64,000 nucleotides of DNA, taken from contig NZ_FSRA01000001.1 of NCBI RefSeq assembly GCF_900129465.1, positions 3,846,482-3,910,481 of the forward strand, written 5' to 3'. The notes under the pieces are model-generated. The model had not been told where the DNA came from. It made no database searches and saw nothing but the letters and a program-made list of their open reading frames with translations. The first letter of the stretch is position 1, and the number at the start of each line of letters is the position of its first letter. Shown piece by piece: positions 27,443 through 36,294 of this stretch. Source of the stretch: Chitinophaga niabensis (lineage in GTDB: Bacteria > Bacteroidota > Bacteroidia > Chitinophagales > Chitinophagaceae). The translations under genes and the position numbers were made by a program.

Positions 27443-28786
27443 TTATTTGCGCAATAATTGGTTCATGGCTTTCAGCAGTACTTTTTCCACCTCTGCTGTA
27501 ACAGCTGAGGCCTGGCCGGTTTCATATCCTCCTTCATTATAGGCTTCTGCCGTTCCTATATATCCCGGCGCATAATCTCCGTAGGCAGCCACGGTCACAA
27601 AGAGGTCAGGACGCATTGCTTTGGCTGCCAGCTGGTATTCAATAAAACATTCTCCCGGCAAATGCACCATACGTGCATTGCCTATCTTTAAACAACTGAT
27701 ATCTACTTTCTTTCCTTGTTTTGTTCTTTCCATGAAAACCTGCTTGGATGCATTGTTTGCAATGAACACGCTGGTTTCCTTGTGTAACAGTTCTCCCAGG
27801 TTATCCAGGCTGGGCTTGATGGGCAATGCCACAGGGAGCGATTCCCATTTCACATCTGCCGCGGTGATCTTTTCTTTTTTTGTCTGCTGCCAGGCTCTTA
27901 ACATACCGTCAGCTAAACGCTCTGCTAATAATAAACGGTTCTCTTTTGCTCCATCGTTGTATTTGCCAACAGTGATATTACCGCCGGCCCCATTGAAATG
28001 CAGGTGTAATGCATCGGGTACAGACAATTGCCTGAAGAACCTTGCTACACCCGGAATATCAGGATTGGCTACCCCTGTACGGTAATAACTTTGTGGATGT
28101 GTGGCGTAATAACTCAATACGGCCAGGGGTTTATTATTATTCCAGAAACTGATGAGTGATACAATAGGATCTATCAGCCCCTCTGGTCTTGCTCTTATGC
28201 TTGAATCCCTGGTAGCAGAAGTACGGGAAGCGATCACCTTTTTATCGTCTCCAAGTATGCGCCTGTTGGAAGCTACTTTATATACTTCTGCTTTGCCAAG
28301 CCCAATATGTGTAACAGGTTGTGCATTCTTCAAAGCACCAATCATGGCCACCTTCAGCCTGCTGATCACTTCGCGTGCAAATGTTCCCTCAAAACCCTGA
28401 GGGTTCATGCCTTCTTTCTTCAACCATTGTTCCGCACCGAAATCACAAACGGGCGCATCGTGCTGATGCAGTGCATGCAGTGCTACCCTGTCCGGCGTAG
28501 TGCCTGCTGCTTCGGCCATTGCTTTCCGGAATTCATCATATCCTTCGTTGGCAATGCCTATCCAGTCTATAGCACAGAGTACAATAGGTTTGCCGGCGCC
28601 GGTGAGGATAATGCCTTTGGCGCGCAGGCTTTGGTCCCAGCTGTTGGTCATCTTATCATATACCAGTGCAGTACCCACCGGTGGGGTGGCATCTACATCA
28701 AAACTGCATACTTTTAAAGTGTCCGCCGCTTTTACTGTAGTATGAAAACATAAGATGATCAAACCAATGCTGAGGATGTGTTTCAT
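27443..28786 (-). CDS. Exported neutral/alkaline ceramidase-like (N-terminal domain) protein, copy 1
   Basis: A 447-aa protein with a signal peptide (ends TVKAA). It resembles the N-terminal domain of neutral ceramidases: FDVDATPPVGTALVYD at the start, VLCAIDWIGIANEGYDEFR, then the metal-site-like ALHQHDAP and a later YYATHPQSYY. These standalone domains in Bacteroidota occur in carbohydrate loci and probably act as amidohydrolases on N-acyl substrates; ceramidase activity itself is not implied. Its start overlaps the DegT gene stop by 4 bp. Confidence 0.8.
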   Translation of the reverse strand: MKHILSIGLIILCFHTTVKAADTLKVCSFDVDATPPVGTALVYDKMTNSWDQSLRAKGIILTGAGKPIVLCAIDWIGIANEGYDEFRKAMAEAAGTTPDRVALHALHQHDAPVCDFGAEQWLKKEGMNPQGFEGTFAREVISRLKVAMIGALKNAQPVTHIGLGKAEVYKVASNRRILGDDKKVIASRTSATRDSSIRARPEGLIDPIVSLISFWNNNKPLAVLSYYATHPQSYYRTGVANPDIPGVARFFRQLSVPDALHLHFNGAGGNITVGKYNDGAKENRLLLAERLADGMLRAWQQTKKEKITAADVKWESLPVALPIKPSLDNLGELLHKETSVFIANNASKQVFMERTKQGKKVDISCLKIGNARMVHLPGECFIEYQLAAKAMRPDLFVTVAAYGDYAPGYIGTAEAYNEGGYETGQASAVTAEVEKVLLKAMNQLLRK

Positions 28787-30144
28787 ATATTCTTCAGTTG
28801 TTCCCGCTGCTCATATACTTTCATAACAGCGTTAATAATATCGTCCATATCTGCAGTGGTGCCGAGCAGGTTACCGGAACCATGCATGGCTACCATTTCT
28901 GCGCATACGGTATCGCAACCTGGTAGTGCAGCCATCTGTTCCCTGTATTGTTTTAAACGTGCGGCGGGGAACATCTTTTTGTATTCATTTAAAGAAAGGA
29001 TATGATCTATCCATGCCTCCCTGTGCAGGCCGTTAGGAATATACGGGCTGAACGGAACACCTTCCGCCGCTATGGCTTTCAGGAATTGCTGACGGGTAGC
29101 GCCTCCAAAATGTTCGGACTTATAAGACATGGCGTAATTATAATAGCCACCGCTTTCTGTGCCAGTATATCTTTTTTGTGGTACCAGGCCTTTGAATCCT
29201 TTCAGCTTTTCATTCAGGTAAGCCACGTTCTTGTTCCGTATTTCAAAACGCTCTACCGCTGTAGGCAACTGGCCAATGAGGATAGCGCCTTCAAATTCAT
29301 TCATCCTGTTCTTAGGACCGATAGTTGTATGTTTTCCTTTCCGTGTAGTGCCATGATTGTGTACGGTAAAACACTCGTCCATCAGTTGTTCATCATTGCC
29401 TAAAATGGCACCGCCTTCTCCGCAGGCGATAGCTTTACTGGCCTGGAAACTGATGCAGCCCAGGTCTCCGATTGTACCTAATGTTTTGCCACGGAATTTA
29501 GCGAGTGCAGCCTGGCAGGCATCTTCGATCACTTTCAGTTTATGCTTTTGTGCCATGGCCATGAACCTGTCCATATCAGCAGCGAGGCCCATCATATGTA
29601 CGGGCATGATCGCTTTTGTAGCAGAGGTGATCTTACGTTGTACATCGTCAGGATCCATTTGATAGGAAGCGGGATCGAGATCAGCCAGTACAGGTAATGC
29701 CCTGCTGGTGAGGATAGCAGATACGGTACCAAAATCCGTATAGGGTGAAGTGATCACTTCATCGCCGGGACCAATACCTAAGGCCTCTACGCAAATGGCC
29801 AATGCCTGTGTGCCGGAGCCTGTGCCGATGCAGAATTTAGCACCGGTGATGCTGGCAAATTGTTTTTCAAAGGTCACTACCGTTCCATCCACCGGAGCAT
29901 TGATCCTGCTCCATTTTCCGCTTTTGGTGGTTTTCACAATTTCTTCAATCATCCTGTCATCCACATGTGGCCACTTTGGCCACTTCTTTGTTTTAGACCT
30001 TACGGGCTCGCCACCTAATACGGCGAGTTTATCACTGACCTTAGGGCCAGCAAAGACCTGTAAAGAAGCGGGTATCATTCCTGCAAGAGAAACTGCGGTG
30101 AATGTACCAATGAATTTACGGCGACCGATCTCTTTGTTAGGCAT
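28783..30144 (-). CDS. DegT/DnrJ/EryC1/StrS-family PLP aminotransferase with Tat signal, copy 1
   Basis: A 453-aa fold-type I PLP enzyme. The PLP lysine is Lys237 (SFQASKAIACGEGG). GSGTQAL (phosphate-binding region), PVHMMG and VIEDACQA are as in sugar aminotransferases. The N terminus is a twin-arginine signal (GRRKFIGTFTAVSLAGMIP), so the protein is predicted to be exported folded with its cofactor. Most DegT enzymes are cytosolic and act on nucleotide sugars, which makes this unusual. It lies in a unit with a Tat-exported Gfo/Idh oxidoreductase (17 bp upstream) and a ceramidase-like protein. Confidence 0.9.
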   Translation of the reverse strand: MPNKEIGRRKFIGTFTAVSLAGMIPASLQVFAGPKVSDKLAVLGGEPVRSKTKKWPKWPHVDDRMIEEIVKTTKSGKWSRINAPVDGTVVTFEKQFASITGAKFCIGTGSGTQALAICVEALGIGPGDEVITSPYTDFGTVSAILTSRALPVLADLDPASYQMDPDDVQRKITSATKAIMPVHMMGLAADMDRFMAMAQKHKLKVIEDACQAALAKFRGKTLGTIGDLGCISFQASKAIACGEGGAILGNDEQLMDECFTVHNHGTTRKGKHTTIGPKNRMNEFEGAILIGQLPTAVERFEIRNKNVAYLNEKLKGFKGLVPQKRYTGTESGGYYNYAMSYKSEHFGGATRQQFLKAIAAEGVPFSPYIPNGLHREAWIDHILSLNEYKKMFPAARLKQYREQMAALPGCDTVCAEMVAMHGSGNLLGTTADMDDIINAVMKVYEQREQLKNI

Positions 30145-30160
30145 GGTGACAATTATTTGT

Positions 30161-31198
30161 TTACTGAGGCTTGTAATTATAATGTCTGAATATCTCCTGC
30201 ATGCTCACGGGTTTTCCTCCATTCAATTTGCTTTTCTGCGCGGCTTCAATGAAAGCGCAGATCTCCAGTGTTTCTGCTGCGGGCACAGGCGGGTTGCCTG
30301 TTTCAAAGAACAGGATGATCTCGTTCAGCAGGCTTTCATAGGAATAAGCACCATAGGTGGCATTGCCATTCTCGCCAAAGATGGTGCCACCATATAGTGC
30401 TTTACCGGCACGGGTTCCCCTGAAGGTACCTATCCGTCCGTCTTCCCAGACGCCTACCACAACGTCCATATTATCCTGGTAAAAACGTGTGACCGTTTTG
30501 CAACCGGTACCCATAGCTGTGAATAACATTTCCACACCGTGAATACCGTACCAGTAAAAGTCGATATGTGTTTTTTCGAGTTTAGCAGGGCTGTATGCAT
30601 CCGCTCCAATGATCTTTCCGATCTTCTTTCCACTTTTCACCTCTTCCATCCCTACTGTGAAACGCAGGGAAGAAGAAGAGAATATGGGTACATTCTTATC
30701 CTTCGCTGCTTTGAAGATGGCAATGGCATCTTTCATGCTATTGGCAATCGGTTTGTCTATAAACAGCTTCTTGCCTGCCTTGATCACTTCCATGGCCTGC
30801 TCATAATGCAACCGGCCATCGTTGGTTTCCAGCATCACCACATCCACCATACCCAGTAACTCAGCAATAGAACCCGTGATCTGCACACCTTTTGCTTTTA
30901 CCTGGTTGATGTAATCAGGGATCCTGCTGGTGCTGGTTTCAATGTCTTTACTACCATAAGGATAAGCAGCCACTACTTTATAACCCTTGAGCTTGTCCCC
31001 AACTTCAGGATTGTTCAGCAAATTGGTGAAAGCGATACTGTGAGAAGTATCCAGGCCGATGATGCCAATGCGTTTACCTGCTTCTCCGTTTGCGGAACCG
31101 GCAAATGCCTGGAAAGGCAACTGGGAAAGTATGCCTGCACCAATGCCTGCATATAATGTTTGTTTGATGAACTGTCTACGCGGTTGATTCTTTTGCAT
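30161..31198 (-). CDS. Gfo/Idh/MocA-family oxidoreductase with Tat signal
   Basis: A 345-aa NAD(P)-dependent oxidoreductase of the Gfo/Idh/MocA superfamily. A Tat signal (PRRQFIKQTLYAGIGAG) precedes the Rossmann domain. The nucleotide loop reads GIIGLDTSHS rather than GxGxxG, and the catalytic EKP motif is IDKP (about 147-150). Exported members bind their cofactor tightly and oxidise or epimerise sugars in the periplasm. It is the first gene of the unit; an operator-like site lies about 28-41 nt upstream of the ATG. Confidence 0.88.
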   Translation of the reverse strand: MQKNQPRRQFIKQTLYAGIGAGILSQLPFQAFAGSANGEAGKRIGIIGLDTSHSIAFTNLLNNPEVGDKLKGYKVVAAYPYGSKDIETSTSRIPDYINQVKAKGVQITGSIAELLGMVDVVMLETNDGRLHYEQAMEVIKAGKKLFIDKPIANSMKDAIAIFKAAKDKNVPIFSSSSLRFTVGMEEVKSGKKIGKIIGADAYSPAKLEKTHIDFYWYGIHGVEMLFTAMGTGCKTVTRFYQDNMDVVVGVWEDGRIGTFRGTRAGKALYGGTIFGENGNATYGAYSYESLLNEIILFFETGNPPVPAAETLEICAFIEAAQKSKLNGGKPVSMQEIFRHYNYKPQ

Positions 31199-31225
31199 CG
31201 CTTAAAGCTGTTTAGTGATAGGCTC

Positions 31226-31239
31226 CGTTTACGTACCCG
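31226..31239. promoter_or_regulatory. LacI-type operator candidate upstream of Gfo/Idh gene
   Basis: The minus strand reads CGGGTACGTAAACG, within TTTTACGGGTACGTAAACG, one base different from the site at 27379-27392. It lies between the LacI gene stop (31289) and the Gfo/Idh ATG (31198). Confidence 0.65.
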
Positions 31240-31288
31240 TAAAATACACAAAAAATAATAAGATACTTATAAAATATTCCTGCCGGAC

Positions 31289-32371
31289 TTAATAATTGTA
31301 AAACTTGTAATTCTCCCGGGTGATGATATCAATAGGCATGAAAGTGACCTTTTCTACCGGCGCGGAAGCAGCCAGATGCTGATAGAGGGTCATCACTCCT
31401 TTATAAGCCTGTTCCAGTGGTTTCTGACAGATCAGGAAATCGATCACCCCTTTTTCAATGTATTCAATGTTCTCGTTCACAAAGTCGTATCCTACGAGGA
31501 TCACCTTCCTGTCCAGGTCCTTCACAAATGCGGCCACATTGGATACCCGGGAATTGGTGACGAAAACTACTTTGATCCCCTGGTTCTCCTTGAATACAGT
31601 GGACAGTCCTTTTTCTATGGATTTAGGATCTGTTTTATTGATATTGATCTTCAGGATCTTGTTATCCCAGCGGTGAGTGCGGAAATAATTCCTGAAACCT
31701 TCTTCTTTCTTCAACAAATGGTGCTGGCCGTCCAGTTCTTTAGAGATATTCACGATCAGGATGCTATCGTTTTTCCCGATCAGGTAACTGATGAGGTGTG
31801 CAGAGAGGTTACCACTGGCATTCAGCTGAGGGCCAATGTAGGCCAGGCTTCCTTCTACCGGCAGATCTGAGTCCATCAATACATAGGGGATGTTCTGTTT
31901 CTGGCATTTCTGTACAAAGCTCACAGACTCTTCAATAAAAGAAGGTGCGAGCAGGATACCGTCCGGTTTGCTTTTCAGCACCAGTTGCGACTGTTGCTGG
32001 AAAGAGGAGATAGAATCCTGGTCATAAAAGAACTTCTCCAGCACTACGCCATACTGGCTTATTTCGGCGGAAGCCGTGTCTATTCCTTTCAGCGGACCTT
32101 CCCAGTAGCTGGTTTCTTTGGACCGTTGGGGAATGAGGGTGGCTATCCTGAACTGTTTGGCCAGGGCCAGGCGCCGTGCATGTATATTAGGCTGATAGTT
32201 TAATTCCTTGATAATATCGAGGATCTTTTCCTTCGTTTTCTTGGCGATACCAGTTCTGTTGTGGATCACACGATCTACTGTGGCAATGGACACATTCGCT
32301 CTGCGGGCAATTTCCTTGATGCCTGACAGCTGGTTATTCCTATTGTCTTTGTCTTTATTTGATAATTTCAT
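31289..32371 (-). CDS. LacI-family transcriptional regulator
   Basis: A 360-aa regulator. The N-terminal helix-turn-helix is GIKEIARRANVSIATVDRVI (about 18-37), followed by the hinge region YQPNIHARRLA. The rest is a periplasmic-binding-protein-type sensor domain (PGILLAP-like DGILLAPSF, YVLMDSDLP, GYDFVNENIEYI). It would bind a sugar or sugar-phosphate effector. It is a single gene between two catabolic units, with an operator-like site upstream. It is the only LacI-type gene in the window and the likely owner of the seven-copy motif seen between 27.3 and 61.0 kb. Whether it represses or activates is not known. Confidence 0.95.
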   Translation of the reverse strand: MKLSNKDKDNRNNQLSGIKEIARRANVSIATVDRVIHNRTGIAKKTKEKILDIIKELNYQPNIHARRLALAKQFRIATLIPQRSKETSYWEGPLKGIDTASAEISQYGVVLEKFFYDQDSISSFQQQSQLVLKSKPDGILLAPSFIEESVSFVQKCQKQNIPYVLMDSDLPVEGSLAYIGPQLNASGNLSAHLISYLIGKNDSILIVNISKELDGQHHLLKKEEGFRNYFRTHRWDNKILKININKTDPKSIEKGLSTVFKENQGIKVVFVTNSRVSNVAAFVKDLDRKVILVGYDFVNENIEYIEKGVIDFLICQKPLEQAYKGVMTLYQHLAASAPVEKVTFMPIDIITRENYKFYNY

Positions 32372-32420
32372 GAGCTTTGGTAGTTAAGGATGAACATCCG
32401 GCGTCAAATTTAACATAATT

Positions 32421-32434
32421 ACGTGTACGCTCCC
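32421..32434. promoter_or_regulatory. LacI-type operator candidate upstream of its own regulator gene
   Basis: ACGTGTACGCTCCC. The core CGTGTACG is shared with the copies near 45.0 kb and 52.5 kb, and GTACGCTCCC recurs exactly at 27361-27370. About 50 nt upstream of the LacI ATG, consistent with autoregulation. Confidence 0.55.
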
Positions 32435-32455
32435 TCATTCTCAAATAAAGCAAAT

Positions 32456-33241
32456 TTATAACTTCAGGAACCTGCTGACGTTGCCGGAACAGAACAGGGC
32501 CTTATCAGCCTCGGTAGCCTCCTCTTTCCGCAAAGACTCGATCCTCAGCAGGCCGGTGTAATAATCCAGTATGGGGAAGTGGGTGCCAAAGGCAAACCGC
32601 TCTTTCCCGAAACGTTTAAAAACAGAGGCAAAGTTCACGATATGGCGGCCGGAAGTATCGAACAGCACATTGGAACTTTTCACCAGGGCTTCTTCTTCCG
32701 GGCTAAGAGCTATGCCTGTGGCCAGGTTCATCAGCATGTACCTGGCGTCCGGCACTGCTTTGAGCAATGGCAGGTAATCTTTTAAGGCCCACTCTTTGGG
32801 CAGGTCCATCCAGGAACGCTGGCGCACATCCACCATACGCATGGTGAGTACAATGGCCACATCTTTATCCCTGGCCATTTTGGTTAGTTCGATCAGGTTG
32901 GGATCGTCTATTTCGTAATCGTGGTACCCGGGAAACACGCGGATGGCCTTCATCCCGAACTTTTCCACACATGTTTTAAAATCATCCTTCCAGCCGGCAT
33001 AAATGGGATTGATGATGCCGAAAGGCATGAAACGGTCCTTATATGCTTTCTTTGAACGGATCTCCTCCATCAGCTCTTCGTTGGCGGACTGGGTATTCTT
33101 ATAGAATATGCCATGGATATTGGTAACGAGGGAAAGATCAACTCCGTATTCATTCATCCTGCCAAGCAGGCCCTCGCAATTATTACTATGCAGGCGTTTG
33201 AAAGGCCAGTGGCCCACAAACGAATTAATATCAATTAACAT
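32456..33241 (-). CDS. Amidohydrolase-2-family protein with degenerate metal site
   Basis: A 261-aa TIM-barrel protein without signal. The usual strand-1 metal motif DxHxH reads DINSFVGHWPF, and the usual GSDxP reads GTHFPILDY, so metal ligands of active amidohydrolases are missing or changed. It overlaps the next gene upstream by 11 bp. That gene encodes a complete amidohydrolase, so the two may form a heteromer or act in sequence. It is the last gene of the nine-gene unit that begins at 44984. Confidence 0.8.
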   Translation of the reverse strand: MLIDINSFVGHWPFKRLHSNNCEGLLGRMNEYGVDLSLVTNIHGIFYKNTQSANEELMEEIRSKKAYKDRFMPFGIINPIYAGWKDDFKTCVEKFGMKAIRVFPGYHDYEIDDPNLIELTKMARDKDVAIVLTMRMVDVRQRSWMDLPKEWALKDYLPLLKAVPDARYMLMNLATGIALSPEEEALVKSSNVLFDTSGRHIVNFASVFKRFGKERFAFGTHFPILDYYTGLLRIESLRKEEATEADKALFCSGNVSRFLKL

Positions 33242-34166
33242 GATAGCCTCCTTTTTTCAGGATGTTATTGTAATTATCGAAGAAGATCTTCTTTTTCTGT
33301 TCCTCTGTTAAACGGGCGTCCATGATCTTACCCACAGACTGGTAATACATGTTATCCGAGCCAAAGAACACCCTGTCTATACCCAATGTGGCCACGGCAA
33401 ACTCCACCATATTATTTTCATTATTGCTGCCGGAAACATCCACATATACATTAGGACTATTGCGCAGGCACTTGCAGGCATATTCCCAATCAGGGCCGCC
33501 GCCGGTATGTGCATACTGGAACATGGCCTCGGGGTACCTTGCGGCTATCTCCACAAAATTCTCCGGGAGGGAAACCTGTGGTTTGATCTTCTGATCATAC
33601 TTCATACGGTAACCGGCAATACCCAGCGTAGCCTCCGCATGCATCAGCATGATCATTTTCAGGTCTATCAGTTTTTCCACGATGGGATAAAACAAAGGAT
33701 CGTTGATCTTTACCTGGTAATATACCTTCACCCCTATCATACCTTCTCCTACACAACGTTTTATTTCTTCCAGGGATTCCTTTCCATACTGCGGGTTAAG
33801 GGTGAGCATGCCAGCCAGTTTATTTGGATACTTTTTCATGGCTGCCAGGATCACATCGTTGCATGCGCGGAATTCATCCGGCGTGCCCAAACCCCTGGTC
33901 ACTGGTTTTGAGAGGAACATTTTATCTATTGCCAACCTGTCCGCAAAATCCACATTTACTTCCGGCAGGTCTGCAGAAAGGCCCAGGTGTACATGCGCAT
34001 CTAATTTCCGGTACCCTAACATTTTCCTGATCCGGCCTTCCGGAGAAGACGGTGGCACAGCAGCAGTTGCATCTGCTGCGGCCAGCATACTGCCTCCCAG
34101 GATGATACCGGAAGCAGATGTCGCCATGTTCCTGACGAAGTTCCGCCTGTTCATTGAATTTGACAT
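33231..34166 (-). CDS. Amidohydrolase-2-family protein with Tat signal
   Basis: A 311-aa metal-dependent hydrolase. A Tat signal (NRRNFVRNMATSASGIILGG) is followed by an intact metal site: HVH in KLDAHVHLG, His in LMHAEAT, His in YAHTGGG and Asp in FGSDNMYY. The family includes decarboxylases and lactonases acting on sugar acids and aromatic acids; the substrate is unknown. It lies 11 bp after the enolase-superfamily gene. Confidence 0.85.
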   Translation of the reverse strand: MSNSMNRRNFVRNMATSASGIILGGSMLAAADATAAVPPSSPEGRIRKMLGYRKLDAHVHLGLSADLPEVNVDFADRLAIDKMFLSKPVTRGLGTPDEFRACNDVILAAMKKYPNKLAGMLTLNPQYGKESLEEIKRCVGEGMIGVKVYYQVKINDPLFYPIVEKLIDLKMIMLMHAEATLGIAGYRMKYDQKIKPQVSLPENFVEIAARYPEAMFQYAHTGGGPDWEYACKCLRNSPNVYVDVSGSNNENNMVEFAVATLGIDRVFFGSDNMYYQSVGKIMDARLTEEQKKKIFFDNYNNILKKGGYHVN

Positions 34167-34177
34167 GTTTACTATTT

Positions 34178-35548
34178 TTAAGAACTGAACATCTCTTCGT
34201 AATGGCGGGGCACATCATAAATGCCGCCGCTGGTGGTGTAAAAATCCTGGCTGAGCTCAAACACCCCATTCTTCCTTTGCATCCAGGACGCGCCTGCCAG
34301 CTTTTGATACCCGGTCATCTTTTCCCAGTTCACATAATTCAGGTCCCCATTGGTTTCAATGAGGCCCATTCCGATACCGGGAAAGGGAGCTATCCTTGCT
34401 GCCAGGTTCTTATGCCATTCCACCAGTACCGGGTTCACCGTAAGGTCTGCACAGAGGCAAGGAATGTTATGCTCCTGTGCAAAGGCGGCAATCTTCAGGG
34501 ACTGGCTCAATGTTTTGGCAATACCTTTCAGCACCAGTGCACTATAACCCTGTTCTATCCTTTTCTTTGCATCTGCCACTACATGCACACTTTCATCTGC
34601 AGCAATGCGGATACCCAGGTCGCCCACCTCCTCGTTATTGGATTCCACAAAAGGTTCTTCATATACCAGTACCTGGTCCAGTGCGCCGATCTTCTTTGCA
34701 TGGTCCAGGTATTTTAGCAGCAGGGATTTCTTTTCATACCGGCCATTTGCATCCATTGTGTAAATGAGTTTGCCATTACCGGTATGAGGTGTTCTGTAAT
34801 CTTTCAGCGTTTGATGGATCTGCGTGAGCCTTTCCATATCACGCGCCAACATTACCTCCTGCGATCCCGGAAACCCGGTTTTAATCTTTATAACAAAGTA
34901 GCCCTCTTTCATAGCATTCACCAGGTCAGACATTGGCATGTCGTACGGCACCTGGTACATAATGGCGATCTGTTTATTATGATGCTTCAGCGCTGCCCGG
35001 TAAGGAGCCGGCACCATGGCATCAAAGGAAGTGATCCCATTTTCTTTGGCGTACAACAACCAGGCAGCATTATCTATGCTCACCAGGGCATTGTATATAA
35101 AATTCTGATTCAGGTCTTTTTTTCCTGTAACCCTCCCGGCCGTTTCCTGCAAAGCAGGCATGATCTTTTCCATCAACTCAACCGGGTGCTGAAAAGGAGT
35201 TTCCTTCACGAGCTTCAGGGCTTCATTCACCAGCACGAACATGAGGGCATTACCGCCTGTTTCTGTATTATCCACAAAGAGGTCTGCATCTGCATACAGG
35301 ATACTTTGTGTAGCCAGGCCAATCGCACTTTCGCCGGAAGCAGTTTTCAACTTTGATACTGCCTGCCAGAGTTCCGAAAGATAAGCTCCCTTGAAACCAA
35401 ATGGCCCGTTCAGCTTTTCCCGTTCAAATTCTGCACCTGTATTTACAACCCTGATCGTTTTCATGAATAGTTCTCTATGTTTATCTATCGGCAGATTAAA
35501 CATCATGGCCAGTAAGCCGGTATTCTTTACAAATCCTCTTCTGTCCAT
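34178..35548 (-). CDS. Enolase-superfamily (mandelate racemase/muconate lactonising type) enzyme
   Basis: A 456-aa enzyme with the superfamily catalytic set: KIK lysines (Lys221 and Lys223, VIKIKTG), Asp266 (YTMDANGRY), Glu298 (VYEEPF), Asp318-Glu319 (AADES) and a second-face Lys341 (LVLKGIAKT). Members racemise, epimerise or dehydrate carboxylates through an enolate. The N terminus MDRRGFVKNTGLLAMMF looks like a Tat signal without a cleavage site. Translation from Met29 (35464) would give a cytosolic enzyme, so location is open. It starts one base into the NagB stop (TAATG). Confidence 0.85.
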   Translation of the reverse strand: MDRRGFVKNTGLLAMMFNLPIDKHRELFMKTIRVVNTGAEFEREKLNGPFGFKGAYLSELWQAVSKLKTASGESAIGLATQSILYADADLFVDNTETGGNALMFVLVNEALKLVKETPFQHPVELMEKIMPALQETAGRVTGKKDLNQNFIYNALVSIDNAAWLLYAKENGITSFDAMVPAPYRAALKHHNKQIAIMYQVPYDMPMSDLVNAMKEGYFVIKIKTGFPGSQEVMLARDMERLTQIHQTLKDYRTPHTGNGKLIYTMDANGRYEKKSLLLKYLDHAKKIGALDQVLVYEEPFVESNNEEVGDLGIRIAADESVHVVADAKKRIEQGYSALVLKGIAKTLSQSLKIAAFAQEHNIPCLCADLTVNPVLVEWHKNLAARIAPFPGIGMGLIETNGDLNYVNWEKMTGYQKLAGASWMQRKNGVFELSQDFYTTSGGIYDVPRHYEEMFSS

Positions 35549-36294
35549 TAAAGCAAACTCCCGCTCTTCTGGTCGATGAACAGTATCGCGTTCCCGTGTT
35601 CCCTCAGTGCAGTAGCCGGTACTGCTTCCCTTAATTCACCATGCAGCGTGTTGTATACGGCGTTGGCCTTTGTGGGCCCGGGAACAATACAATAAACAAA
35701 CTTTGCGGCCATTAATGCCGGAATGGTTAACGTAACAGCATGCGTGGGTACATCCGCAAAGGTGGCAAAACATTTATCATTCACCTGTTGTATGCGGCAT
35801 GCTTCGTCCAGTTCTACTATTTTCACGCTGTACGGATCATTAAAATCTGCTACCGGCGGATCGTTGAATGCGATGTGCGCATTTTCGCCAATACCCATAC
35901 ATACGATGTCTGTTGGATATTGTGCCAGCAAGTCGCTGTACCGCGTAATGTCCTGCTCATTCCCATTCAGGTAATGGACAGAGCGGAAGGGTACTTTTCC
36001 GAAGATGGCATTGTAAAGAAAGCTACCGAAGCGCTCCGGTGCATTTTCTTTCAACCCGATGTATTCATCCATGTGGAAGGCATTGATCCGCTCCCATTCC
36101 AATGGTGCTTCGCGGAATGCCTGCAGGAATTCGTTCTGTGATGGTGCTGCCGCAAAGATGATATTCACCTGCGGCTGAACAGCCAATAGTTCCCGCACCT
36201 TTTCCACTACGCAACGGGCTGCATCGCTGCCTGATGCTGCACGATCTTCATACAGCCGTACTTCCAGTTTGTCTTTCTTAAATTTCCGTATCAT
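35548..36294 (-). CDS. nagB: Glucosamine-6-phosphate deaminase-family protein (NagB-like)
   Basis: A 248-aa cytosolic enzyme of the NagB/6-phosphogluconolactonase fold. The general base region FHMDEYIGL (Asp76) is intact. The second motif reads GIGENAHIAFNDP, where E. coli NagB has GNDGHIAFNEP: the Asp141 equivalent is Asn, His143 is kept and Glu148 is Asp. This variant is frequent among NagB-like proteins of Bacteroidota but leaves the exact amino-sugar phosphate uncertain. Its start overlaps the NagA stop by 4 bp, supporting deacetylation followed by deamination. Confidence 0.85.
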   Translation of the reverse strand: MIRKFKKDKLEVRLYEDRAASGSDAARCVVEKVRELLAVQPQVNIIFAAAPSQNEFLQAFREAPLEWERINAFHMDEYIGLKENAPERFGSFLYNAIFGKVPFRSVHYLNGNEQDITRYSDLLAQYPTDIVCMGIGENAHIAFNDPPVADFNDPYSVKIVELDEACRIQQVNDKCFATFADVPTHAVTLTIPALMAAKFVYCIVPGPTKANAVYNTLHGELREAVPATALREHGNAILFIDQKSGSLL

